From assembly GCF_000020605.1 (NCBI RefSeq), contig NC_012781.1, positions 3,349,501-3,413,500 on the forward strand: 64,000 nucleotides of DNA, in the 5' to 3' direction. The notes under the pieces are model-generated. The model saw only the letters and a program-made list of their open reading frames with translations, had not been told where the DNA came from and searched no databases. Numbering within the stretch: position 1 is the stretch's first letter; every line of letters starts with the position of its first letter. A program made the translations under genes and the position numbers. Origin of the DNA: Agathobacter rectalis ATCC 33656. GTDB taxonomy: Bacteria; Bacillota; Clostridia; Lachnospirales; Lachnospiraceae. This document shows positions 54,516 to 63,464 of the stretch, piece after piece.

Positions 54516-54706
54516 GAATAATTCCTTTCTGTTCATAGTTCTTTATTTTATAGTTTTTTGATTTATATAGATTCATTATTAAAACGCTTTCCCTCCCTCT
54601 ATTGTTTATTTTTTAATTTAAAAATTTCGAATCATATATTTTATCTAAAAAACTATATTACTATACTTGACACACTTCCCTATATTTTTTCAAAAATATT
54701 ATATTT

Positions 54707-55897
54707 CTAAAGTACAGAATACCATTGCCTGTTTGTACTATCAGCTTCATATTGATATGTGATCAACTGATTCATGTCCTTTAAACCACTCTTTCCATAT
54801 AAAATGCTTAAAGTCATATCCGGCACATTGTTCCATCCTTTAGTTGACATAGTTGAAACCAGGTCATGTATCCAATTCTTCATTTGCTGCTTGAACTCTT
54901 TCGGAACTTTTCCAGAATCTTCAACAGCCTTATCCACTAAGTCTAATATATTCTCTCCTGACTCCGTATAATATGTCCCATTTTTTTCCTCAAGTTTGTC
55001 TAATCCATATCCTGTATAACTATAAACCTGATGATATGCTTCGTATTTCATCTTTGATTCCTCTGTTACTTGAGAACTCTCACAGCCATCTTGTGTTGAG
55101 CAATAATAGATATGCTTATAGAGATTTTTCCCATTATTACCTACATTTAAAGCATTCTGCATCAACACCTTTGTTTCTTCATCCACGCCATCTACCGTTA
55201 TCTCGTAACTGTATGGATCGACAGTAAAAATACAATCTTCCGTAATAGAAGATGTGTCTACACCAGCCTGCTTTAAAATATTTGAAATCTGCGAATTTAC
55301 CAATGCTCTTTCAAATTGGATTTTATCCGAATCTACACTGTCGCCGTCCACTTCAATTCCCCTGAACAAAGAATCCTGATAATTTACACCATTTATTTTT
55401 CCTGTCCGGCACATCTGCATCTCATAATTATATGCAATCCTACGTTCTGTATCAGTCAGATTCGTCTCGTAATACTCTGAACTCTTATCAAAATACTTGG
55501 AATGAATATAATTTTCAGGGTTAGAATGTGTTTTTGCTTCTGCAGCAAGCTTAGAATACTTTTCCGTTAATGCTGCCCTAAATGCTTTACCTGTACTCAT
55601 ATATTCACTTGTTTTCGCATTAATCTGTGTTCCTGCATTCTCAATGATCTCTTGATTCGTTTTTTTTGCTGAAGCTATATAGGACTTTAAATCAATGCTG
55701 CTATCAATACTTGTATTATGTGTTCTTCCACTTGTACTTTTTGTCAGTTTTTCCTTTCCTGATGCACTTATCGTTAAAGTATCTCTTGTGCCTCTACAAC
55801 CAGTGTTTTGACTGCTTGCCGCTTTTTGTTGTTGACCAAACAGAACATTAAGCAATGACTGATTAGCATTTATTCGGCTGTTAAAAAATATATTCAT
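54707..55897 (-). CDS. DUF4885-like protein, diverged copy c
   Basis: A 396-residue leaderless protein, MNIFFNSRINANQSLLNVLF onwards. It has the motif RDTLTISASGKEKLTKS near residue 40. The family core follows: PENYIHSKYFDKSSEYYETN, ILKQAGVDTSSITEDCIFTV and DPYSYEITVDG. It aligns with the 345-residue copies but is far from identical. It ends NRQWYSVL. Ribosome site AAGGAGG. Confidence 0.77.
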   Translation of the reverse strand: MNIFFNSRINANQSLLNVLFGQQQKAASSQNTGCRGTRDTLTISASGKEKLTKSTSGRTHNTSIDSSIDLKSYIASAKKTNQEIIENAGTQINAKTSEYMSTGKAFRAALTEKYSKLAAEAKTHSNPENYIHSKYFDKSSEYYETNLTDTERRIAYNYEMQMCRTGKINGVNYQDSLFRGIEVDGDSVDSDKIQFERALVNSQISNILKQAGVDTSSITEDCIFTVDPYSYEITVDGVDEETKVLMQNALNVGNNGKNLYKHIYYCSTQDGCESSQVTEESKMKYEAYHQVYSYTGYGLDKLEEKNGTYYTESGENILDLVDKAVEDSGKVPKEFKQQMKNWIHDLVSTMSTKGWNNVPDMTLSILYGKSGLKDMNQLITYQYEADSTNRQWYSVL

Positions 55898-55948
55898 AAT
55901 ATCACAAACCTCCTTATATATATCGGATTATCCTAATCTTTCACTATC

Positions 55949-56430
55949 TCAATAATCACCGAATCTGTCATTGATTCCTGTTTCATACGAATACCATCGT
56001 GTAAATACAGACATATTACTCAGGAAATTTTTGACTTTAGAATTGTCTTTAGTATCCGAATAATAATCTTCCATTAAATCCCATACATTACGGATTTCGC
56101 CTTCCGACCTGATTTCTGAAATCCGAATTCCATATACTGTTAAAATCAAAACCACCGTCTAACGTAAGGCTGGAATTTGCTTCGATTTCATCACAGTCAA
56201 TCCCGCCCAATTCCCATTTTTCCGTCATTTTCCAGGCAGATTCTCTCAATGCCGCATTGGTGTCATTGCATTGATAGTAATAATCTGAATTATAATAAGT
56301 CCAATCACTGTGATCATCAGAATAGTATTTTTCCTTAAACAATGCCAGTAAATCTGTACCATCCTCTGCAATAAAAGTACCATTCTTTGAAAACAGATTT
56401 GATATCTGCTGATTTACAACACTCCTATTT
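55949..56430 (-). pseudogene. Broken DUF4885-like gene
   Basis: The remnant begins with the internal segment RSVVNQQISNLFSKNG and jumps directly to TFIAEDGTDLLALFKEKYY, leaving out about 95 residues present in the intact copies. It then continues into an end not found in them (DDHSDWTYYNSDYYYQCNDT), with one frame change near 56130. It ends NDRFGDY. There is no start codon at its 5' end. Confidence 0.75.
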
Positions 56431-56458
56431 ATAAACCATTATTTTAATCGCACGCTCT

Positions 56459-57046
56459 TTACGCTTTCATATCAAAATTGTCTTGTGACATTATATTTTC
56501 ATTCATACCACCAGTTCTTTGTTCACTGTTTAATGCTTTTCTTGCATCACAAAAAGCCTCATAATACGTCGATTTTAACGCCGAATGTACCTGTGACTCT
56601 GCTTTTGTTTCCTTTTCTTGCCAGCCTACTCCCTCTGTATATGTCAGAACTTCTTCACCACATTCGTTATATACATGAGCTGCTGATCCTGTTCCCTCTC
56701 CCTGAAACTCTGCCTCATATGGTATCCCGAACAAAATACAGAGCCATTTTTTATCAGCTTTTTCAACTTCTTTCATTGCGGACATATTGCCGGAATTCAT
56801 TGATTGATTAAATTTTCCAATTAAGGCTGCCCTGTTCGGTGCCACTTTGCTTACTTCCATCTTACGCAAATTCATAAACGCATTTCCCATATATACGTTG
56901 TCCTGTGCATCTTTTTTTGCCAGTTCAACAATTTTCTCTTTTAAAGAATCCGTTAATTTCCATTTGTTTTTTTCAGAAGATTTAGAAACTTTTTTATCCG
57001 AAGTGCCCCATAATTTTGCTGTGCTATAATTATTTGATACCTCCAT
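56459..57046 (-). CDS. Array protein with FDMKA tail
   Basis: A 195-residue leaderless protein starting MEVSNNYSTAKLWGTSDKKV. It has a Lys-rich helical start, a middle with KWLCILFGIPYEAEFQGEGT, and the end NENIMSQDNFDMKA. The ATG at 57046 follows AGGAG; the upstream in-frame stretch is leader C. It resembles DUF6033-like members only at the tail. Confidence 0.65.
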   Translation of the reverse strand: MEVSNNYSTAKLWGTSDKKVSKSSEKNKWKLTDSLKEKIVELAKKDAQDNVYMGNAFMNLRKMEVSKVAPNRAALIGKFNQSMNSGNMSAMKEVEKADKKWLCILFGIPYEAEFQGEGTGSAAHVYNECGEEVLTYTEGVGWQEKETKAESQVHSALKSTYYEAFCDARKALNSEQRTGGMNENIMSQDNFDMKA

Positions 57047-57060
57047 TTTATGGTAACTCC

Positions 57061-57133
57061 TTTCTTCATTATTTGAAGTTCTTCCAACTATGCTACCTGT
57101 TGGATTTCTCTCAGCATCAATATGATATGTAAC
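57061..57133 (-). repeat. Array leader repeat C
   Basis: Minus-strand text atcatattgatgctgagaga then aatccaacaggtagcatagt. Translated it reads VTYHIDAERNPTGSIVGRTS, in frame with the gene below. It is the third full copy of the leader. Confidence 0.75.
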
Positions 57134-57214
57134 TTTATTTGCAAACCACCATACTGATATCATCTTTTGAATTTTGACACTCAGCAATAACCATTGCATA
57201 TTTCCATCATAATC

Positions 57215-58114
57215 CTAAAGTGCATACATATGTTGTAATTTACTCAACATATTACTTACTCTGCCTTCAACAGCTTCTGGCTGATTCCTTAATTCATACC
57301 TGCTTCCATAGTAATCATTTAAACGGTCTTTCATCTCATTACAAAATAATTTTTGATCTGTTTTACCATTTAAAAACTGATTGCAGATACCACTTATCTC
57401 TTTCTTCTCATTTGTATAAAAAGCTGTCTCATCTGAGATTATTTCTGACTTGTACTTATAAGATTCTGTTTTGCTTCCAATTCCAACAACCATGTAATCT
57501 GGTGTCATTCTCTCCATGATGGAATTACGTGCTGAATCATTAAAATGAACATATTCGTCAATCATGTCTGAAAAACCTGCTTGTAATTGCTCTGGAACAT
57601 ACATTTCATTTACTTTTCTTAGCCCCGCTTCACTTGCACTTAACAAAAATACAGATTCATAAGAAGTTCCTCTATATCCCTCCTGAGCATTCAAAGAATC
57701 TACATCTGCTGTCATTGCATTAATCTTCTCTTTTAAATCTTTCATTTCATCTTCTGTCAAATATTCAGAAGCATTTTCGTCCAGCCATTTTTCAAAAACC
57801 TCTGACTGATTTTCCGAACAGCCTTCAAACGCACTTTGTTCTCCAGAAATGGAAGTTGCTTTCAAATCTAATTTGAATAAATTTTCACATTTGTATTCTG
57901 CTGGTATTTCTTTTATCTCTCCATTGATTGACGAAAAATGCATTGCCTGAAAATCTGAGACTTTATCACGAGCAGTCTCAACTAACTTTCTTGCTGAATC
58001 ACTGATTTTCACATCATCCTCCGAAATAATATTCTGAGGAACAGTTGTTTTCTTCTCAACCTTATTTTTTATCATTTCTGGATTATTAATATACCTATTT
58101 CCTTGAACTTTCAT
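57215..58114 (-). CDS. Array protein with ISDSARKL motif
   Basis: A 299-residue leaderless protein, MKVQGNRYINNPEMIKNKVE onwards. The motif DVKISDSARKLVETARDKV (about residues 34-52) is like the N-terminal motif of FlgM-type and other flagellum-linked proteins. The rest is helical and acidic. It ends SKLQHMYAL. Ribosome site AAGGAGG. Confidence 0.7.
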   Translation of the reverse strand: MKVQGNRYINNPEMIKNKVEKKTTVPQNIISEDDVKISDSARKLVETARDKVSDFQAMHFSSINGEIKEIPAEYKCENLFKLDLKATSISGEQSAFEGCSENQSEVFEKWLDENASEYLTEDEMKDLKEKINAMTADVDSLNAQEGYRGTSYESVFLLSASEAGLRKVNEMYVPEQLQAGFSDMIDEYVHFNDSARNSIMERMTPDYMVVGIGSKTESYKYKSEIISDETAFYTNEKKEISGICNQFLNGKTDQKLFCNEMKDRLNDYYGSRYELRNQPEAVEGRVSNMLSKLQHMYAL

Positions 58115-58260
58115 GGTAACCTCCTTAAGTTAGTCCACACTTTCTATACTTCTTTATCTATCTTGCTCGATGTCAAAGAACCTGCATCTATTTTCAGGTA
58201 ATCTACATCACTGTCATTGCTCAATGAACCAATTTGATATTTTCCTTTTACCGAACCCTC

Positions 58261-59010
58261 TTATGCCTTAATATCAAAACTTGATCTATCAGGTGCAGAA
58301 ATACTCACAGATTCTGCTACAAGGCTCTGTGTCATACTTTTTACATCATTACCAGTTACGGATAAGGTATAATCACCCGTTTCTTTTCCTTCTGCCGATT
58401 TTTCTGCACGTTTCTTTGCAGCTTTTTCTTCCTCTGCTTTTTTAGCAGCTCTTTTTTCTTTTATCTTTTCCTCTTTTTCTCTGATCTCTTTTGCCTTTCG
58501 TTCAGCATTCTCTTTCGCTATTTTCCCATCTGGATCATTTGTACCAGATATTGCCACCGAAATATTTCCGTTTGCATCAATCATATAACTCAGATTTGTC
58601 AAAGTGCCCAAACATCCATTCACCGCACTTTTTGCACAATCTGGAATGGCTGCTAAGTTTTCCTCCAGATACTTTGCTTTTTCTGGATCATTCATACACT
58701 TCTGTAAAAATGCACTTGAAACGGATACTGTTGTCGGAACCCCTTGCATTGAAGTCGTTCCCGTATTCATATAATGGTATTTTCCTTGCAAGTATTTTGA
58801 ATAATCATTTACATTGCTATACCCTGTCTTAATCTGCTCTGTTTTTGTCACACCGGGACGTGATGTTTTTAATTCAACTGTACTTGTTGTCACGTTGCCA
58901 TCTTTTGTATTTGTACTATCCTTTTCACTATCTGTTTTTTTTACAGTATTCTTATAATTTGAAGCATAATACGATGTGTAACTGCTGTTATTGATACCCG
59001 TAATTGCCAT
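58261..59010 (-). CDS. DUF6033-like leaderless protein, copy b
   Basis: A 249-residue protein that starts MAITGINNSSYTSYYASNYK and goes on NTVKK, so it carries both the MA[IV]TGI start of copy a and the SNYKNT motif of another family. The conserved domain has YLQGKYHYMNTG and FLQKCMNDPEKAKYLEENLA. A long Lys/Glu helix (about residues 165-205) follows. It ends DRSSFDIKA. Confidence 0.76.
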   Translation of the reverse strand: MAITGINNSSYTSYYASNYKNTVKKTDSEKDSTNTKDGNVTTSTVELKTSRPGVTKTEQIKTGYSNVNDYSKYLQGKYHYMNTGTTSMQGVPTTVSVSSAFLQKCMNDPEKAKYLEENLAAIPDCAKSAVNGCLGTLTNLSYMIDANGNISVAISGTNDPDGKIAKENAERKAKEIREKEEKIKEKRAAKKAEEEKAAKKRAEKSAEGKETGDYTLSVTGNDVKSMTQSLVAESVSISAPDRSSFDIKA

Positions 59011-59074
59011 AATCCTACCTCCCTGTTATTGAAACTTAAAATAATTTCTATTATATTGAACGACTTGGATATTT

Positions 59075-59107
59075 AATTTCTCTCAGCCTCAATATGATAT
59101 GTAATTA
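59075..59107 (-). repeat. Array leader repeat D, partial
   Basis: Only the first part of the leader remains on the minus strand: ttacatatcatattgaggct then gagagaaatt. The rest is unrelated. It lies upstream of DUF6033-like copy b. Confidence 0.6.
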
Positions 59108-59141
59108 CTATTTTTATTTGTAAATCATAGTACTAACATCA

Positions 59142-59885
59142 TCAAATCTTAATGCTCATCAATAACTGCTCTCTATTAGGCTGAATCATTGTATATTTCT
59201 CCTTAAATGAGGTAATTGCACCATACATTTTCTCAGTTAAATTTTCTGGGATTTCGTCCTTTCCCCTGGTTTTTTGCTCCTCAATGTAAGCTGATGCCAA
59301 AGTTGACCTTGTGGTAATTTTTGAAATTTTATTCATTTCTTCACCAATAATTCCACGGGCATGCTGATTGGTTGTCTCCATTGTCACAAAGTCATCCACT
59401 GTTTTTTTATATGCAGCATCTAAATTGCTTAACTCTTCATCCTTTGTAAGCTTACGAGGTCCATTTTCATCAGCTACATATATTTCTCTGGTTCCATTTT
59501 CATAGCCCTTCACAATTTCATCATATAATTCTGCGTATGCTTTAACATAATTATTTGCCTTGTCAGTAATATTTAAGGCACTTTTTCCTGTATCAACATT
59601 TTGATTCTGCTGTGCTGCCTTCTTTTGAATTTCATAACTATAATCAATATCACTGATTTTTTTACTCGCTAACAGTTCCTTTCTTTGAACCACATCATCA
59701 TATTTTTCCTGTCCACTCTGCTGTATACGATTACGATAATACTCCAATCCCTCATTAGAAATCGAAAGCTTCACTGATTGCCCCACTGTATGTTTTTCGT
59801 TTGTCTGACTATTTCCTTTCTGTACTTTATCAGTATTTTTTTCCATTATTGAATTCGTATTATTCATGTAATTAAATATTTTCAT
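59142..59885 (-). CDS. Array protein with SIKI tail
   Basis: A 247-residue leaderless protein, MKIFNYMNNTNSIMEKNTDK onwards. The motif VKLSISNEGLEYYRNRIQ (about residues 38-55) is of the same form as ISDSARKL in its neighbour. The rest is helical. It ends NREQLLMSIKI. Ribosome site AGAGGTG. Confidence 0.68.
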   Translation of the reverse strand: MKIFNYMNNTNSIMEKNTDKVQKGNSQTNEKHTVGQSVKLSISNEGLEYYRNRIQQSGQEKYDDVVQRKELLASKKISDIDYSYEIQKKAAQQNQNVDTGKSALNITDKANNYVKAYAELYDEIVKGYENGTREIYVADENGPRKLTKDEELSNLDAAYKKTVDDFVTMETTNQHARGIIGEEMNKISKITTRSTLASAYIEEQKTRGKDEIPENLTEKMYGAITSFKEKYTMIQPNREQLLMSIKI

Positions 59886-59898
59886 ATTGTCACCTCTT

Positions 59899-60852
59899 TC
59901 AATTATTCAAATATCCCTGATCCAGTTCTTCTTTCGACCAGACTCTTTCATACGTTCCACCAATTTCGTCAAAAACCTTTTGCCATGTAGAAAATTTATG
60001 GATTTCCTCCATGCTATCCTTGTTATTCTGAAGCCATTCATACAGCTTTTCATACATAGAACCAGAAAACCGGACACTCCAATTGTTTTTATAATTTTCA
60101 TTGTCACTGTATGACATTCCATCAGCTCCTATGGATATAATTCCCTGATCTGTCCGTTTTGCCATTCCTCTAATCTCTAAATCAGCCCAGATAAAACCTT
60201 CTTCCCGACTCTCAATTAAATTAGGGTATTTGTCAAAATACATCTCCGCTAATTCTTCATACCTCTTCCGATCCGCTTCATTTTGCAGAAGAACCTTGCC
60301 ACCTCTGCCTTCCTCACCGTCTTTTACTAAATACTGGATGCCGGTATCTGAATGTGTATTTAATGTAAATCCCTGCAAAGTCTCCACATCCAGCGAATCT
60401 TTATCCATTACATTCTGCAATGCATCTTTTAATTCATCATCTAATACCAGGGCATCGTAACTCATCGTTCCATGCTCAGAAATCAAAAACTGCTTTCCTG
60501 TTGTTTCATCCTGTCTTATTTTTATATCAGAATAGGAAAATGCCCCCAAACGCTCCCCGTCTTTATTGTATATATCAAAACATTCAGCTTCATTATCGGG
60601 TACGATTCTATAATTTTCGGATTCGTACTCTGAATATTCCTGTTTCAAAGTATTTATCGTTTTTCCTGACAGTGCCAGATAAGAATCCATCACTGTACTT
60701 TTCTTAGCACGATTGATATCCGCTCTACTGCTAATATCCTCCTTATCCACCGTCTGAGCCAAAGTGTCAGCCCACTTATTCTGGTTCCGATTTGGTTTTA
60801 GGTTGTTATAACCTGTTGAATAACGGCTCTCCGCTCCTATACTTCCAATCAT
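59899..60852 (-). CDS. Array protein of unknown family
   Basis: A 317-residue leaderless protein, MIGSIGAESRYSTGYNNLKP onwards. It is acidic, with a middle domain (VPDNEAECFDIYNKDGERLG, KIRQDETTGKQFLISEHGTM) and a helical end. It follows a ribosome site GGGAGGAATTTAAA that recurs below the gene at 62464. The gene below starts 14 bases on. Confidence 0.66.
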   Translation of the reverse strand: MIGSIGAESRYSTGYNNLKPNRNQNKWADTLAQTVDKEDISSRADINRAKKSTVMDSYLALSGKTINTLKQEYSEYESENYRIVPDNEAECFDIYNKDGERLGAFSYSDIKIRQDETTGKQFLISEHGTMSYDALVLDDELKDALQNVMDKDSLDVETLQGFTLNTHSDTGIQYLVKDGEEGRGGKVLLQNEADRKRYEELAEMYFDKYPNLIESREEGFIWADLEIRGMAKRTDQGIISIGADGMSYSDNENYKNNWSVRFSGSMYEKLYEWLQNNKDSMEEIHKFSTWQKVFDEIGGTYERVWSKEELDQGYLNN

Positions 60853-60874
60853 TTTTTAAATTCCTCCCGGCATT

Positions 60875-61363
60875 TTATTCTCTTATTTTAGATGCCAGTA
60901 CGGTATAAAATTCTTTTTCCTGCTGCAGATATGCTGCCCTTTCCTCTGTAACTGCTGCCAACGGATTTTCTATTCTCTCCAATACTTTGTCGATAGCTGC
61001 TAAACAACTTTCTTTCGTTTCACCAAAAATATTGTCATCACCACCTGTCAGAAAATCCTGCTCTACCGATAGCTGCGTTAATATACTGGTTACATCCGTC
61101 TGAAATGGATTAAAACCAGTTTCTTCCAATGTTTCCTGCCATGCTGCCTTGACACTCTGCGGAACTGTCTGAAGGTAATAACCACTCATATAAGCAATCT
61201 GCTTTTTGGTTTTTTCGTCTGCAAACTGATAGGTTCTGTTATTCACTTTTTTTGTACTTTTTCCTTTCGATGGAATATAAGACCAGTTTGGTTCTCCATT
61301 ACTACCAGAAGTAATTAGCTGTTCCCTTCCAACTGTTCCTATATTTGAAAAAGAGATTCCCAT
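60875..61363 (-). CDS. Chimeric array protein
   Basis: A 162-residue protein. Its first 40 residues (MGISFSNIGTVGREQLITSG) are unique in the window. From NRTYQFADEKTKKQIAYMSG to ASKIRE it is nearly identical to the last 120 residues of the protein at 62464-63402. It starts three bases after the DUF4885-like stop, with no own ribosome site, so translation is probably coupled. Confidence 0.74.
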   Translation of the reverse strand: MGISFSNIGTVGREQLITSGSNGEPNWSYIPSKGKSTKKVNNRTYQFADEKTKKQIAYMSGYYLQTVPQSVKAAWQETLEETGFNPFQTDVTSILTQLSVEQDFLTGGDDNIFGETKESCLAAIDKVLERIENPLAAVTEERAAYLQQEKEFYTVLASKIRE

Positions 61364-61366
61364 TAA

Positions 61367-62404
61367 TCACACTCTAGCTTCAAACATACTTTGGCTAACA
61401 CCTTTCATCCACATATTCTGTGCTGCTCCATATCCTTTTTCCTGCCCTATATCATACAATCCACTGCTGTCAAAGCCTATTTTTAATACCAAATCATTTT
61501 CTTTCTTCCAGCCATTTTTAGCATATTGCAGCCATCTCTTAGAATAAAGTTCATACCCTGCACCATTTTTAGATTTTTCCTTAAACAATGCAAGTAAATC
61601 TGTACCATCCTCTGCAATAAAAGTACCATTTTTATATGTCGCATTGCGTGCATCATACCCGGTTGTCTCATACACTTCATGCCATAAAGAATATTGGTTT
61701 GCCTTTGTCATATTTGCCTGCGAATTAACAATTTCATTATCTGCATCATGCATACAAATCCACGCATGCGTCCAAATATTTTTTGCATTATCTCCTTCAT
61801 TCAGCAATTTTTCTATCTGCGATAATATATCTCTATCTGCATTTCCCGACACCGTTAGTTGATATGTATATGGGTCAATAGAAAATACCAAATCTGCCTG
61901 TTTTGATATTGATATCCCATTCTTTGAAAGTAGATTTGAAATTTGCTGATTTACAACACTTCTGGCATACTGTTTTTCCCTGTCAGTATTGCGTACATAA
62001 CCAACACTTCTTGAACCACCTGTATATACATCCTTGTAATTCCTTAATGCATAATCATACCGGGCAAATCCAGCCGAATATTTTCCTCCTGTTTGTAACA
62101 TTCTTTTCTCATTGCGGTAAGCTATGGAACGCTGATCTTCTGTCATATATGAGCAAAAATTAGGTGAGGTCACATCACAATATTTTGATTCGATATATGC
62201 CATTGGATCAGAATGAGACAAATTTTCTTTGTACACTTTATCATAATGCTCCTGCAAAACTTTTTGTACGAAACGATCCTCCTCTGTAAGTCCATCATAT
62301 TGATATCCTACAGTTGTATCAGCGCTGGAAGTATTGGGCAGGTTGTTTAAATCCCTGCCCGCTGGAATGTTATTATAATAGTCAGAATTATTTACAGTAA
62401 CCAT
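61367..62404 (-). CDS. DUF4885-like protein, copy b
   Basis: A 345-residue near-duplicate of the protein at 46733-47770. Most changes are at residues 25-30 (SSADTT for NTGT), and in the last 90 residues (KSKNGAGYELYSKRWLQYAK). Its flanks differ from those of copy a except for a short GATACAGATTATAAG upstream. The two genes lie 14.6 kb apart in the same orientation. Confidence 0.8.
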   Translation of the reverse strand: MVTVNNSDYYNNIPAGRDLNNLPNTSSADTTVGYQYDGLTEEDRFVQKVLQEHYDKVYKENLSHSDPMAYIESKYCDVTSPNFCSYMTEDQRSIAYRNEKRMLQTGGKYSAGFARYDYALRNYKDVYTGGSRSVGYVRNTDREKQYARSVVNQQISNLLSKNGISISKQADLVFSIDPYTYQLTVSGNADRDILSQIEKLLNEGDNAKNIWTHAWICMHDADNEIVNSQANMTKANQYSLWHEVYETTGYDARNATYKNGTFIAEDGTDLLALFKEKSKNGAGYELYSKRWLQYAKNGWKKENDLVLKIGFDSSGLYDIGQEKGYGAAQNMWMKGVSQSMFEARV

Positions 62405-62463
62405 ATTATCCCCCTGCCTTATATAAGTCTTATAATCTGTATCTTTAAATTCCTCCCGGCATT

Positions 62464-63402
62464 TTATTCTCTTATTTTAGATGCCAGTACGGTATAAAAT
62501 TCTTTTTCCTGCTGCAGATATGCTGCCCTTTCCTCTGTAACTGCTGCCAACGGATTTTCTATTCTCTCCAATACTTTGTCGATAGCTGCTAAACAACTTT
62601 CTTTCGTTTCACCAAAAATATTGTCATCACCACCTGTCAGAAAATCCTGCTCTACAGATAACTGCGTTAATGTACTGGTTACATCCGTCTGAAATGGATT
62701 AAAACCAGTTTCTTCCAATGTTTCCTGCCACGCCGCCTTTACACTCTCCGGCACTGTCTGAAGGTAATAATCACTAATATATGCAATCTGCTTTTTGGTC
62801 TTTTCATCTGCAAACTGATAGGTTCTGTTATTCGCTTTTAACTGTTCATATGCCGCCTGCGCCTCACTATTCGCTTCTGACTCATACCAGCCATCTTTAT
62901 TTTTGCTATATTTCATACCATTGACCGTAAAATCTTTGGAAGTGTCTATACCCAGATAAGACATAACATCCGTAATTCCTTCTGTATACCGGGCATATTC
63001 CTCCTTTGAATGTGCTACAGTAGTCATTGTCCCACCTGCATTTCGCAGCATGGATGCCAATGCATCTGCCATTCTCTGTGCTTTTACATATGATTGTGTA
63101 TCATACGGATTATCTCCACCAGAAACCTCTACTCCATGCGCCGTAGCCGTAATCACATGACCTCCATTAACACGGATTCTTTGCCCTTCCGCAATATTAA
63201 CAGAATTATTCTGTCTGCTAAGTGACGAACTCTTCGCCAATTTTATAGGTGTTTTTAACACTTGAACCAAATCTTCTACCGGATTTAGTAAGTGCTGCGA
63301 CATCGCCTCATTATAGGTTTCCTTATCTTTAATAGCTGTATTTTTGTAATTAGATGTAAGTCCTCTTGTATTAGGATTAATATAACTTGATATTGACTGC
63401 AT
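62464..63402 (-). CDS. SNYKNT-family array protein, full length
   Basis: A 312-residue leaderless protein. Start: MQSISSYINPNTRGLTSNYK then NTAIKD. The middle has GGHVITATAHGVEVSGGDNP and VMSYLGIDTSKDFTVNGMKY. The end domain from NRTYQFADEK is shared with the chimera at 60875. The start domain is shared with the broken copy at 44713. This gene shows the whole arrangement from which the other two are pieces. Ribosome site AAGGAG. Confidence 0.76.
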   Translation of the reverse strand: MQSISSYINPNTRGLTSNYKNTAIKDKETYNEAMSQHLLNPVEDLVQVLKTPIKLAKSSSLSRQNNSVNIAEGQRIRVNGGHVITATAHGVEVSGGDNPYDTQSYVKAQRMADALASMLRNAGGTMTTVAHSKEEYARYTEGITDVMSYLGIDTSKDFTVNGMKYSKNKDGWYESEANSEAQAAYEQLKANNRTYQFADEKTKKQIAYISDYYLQTVPESVKAAWQETLEETGFNPFQTDVTSTLTQLSVEQDFLTGGDDNIFGETKESCLAAIDKVLERIENPLAAVTEERAAYLQQEKEFYTVLASKIRE

Positions 63403-63464
63403 TGTCTCAATCTCCTTCGTTTATTCTAAATTCTCTTTTCCTTCTATGTCCAAATAACTAAGCC

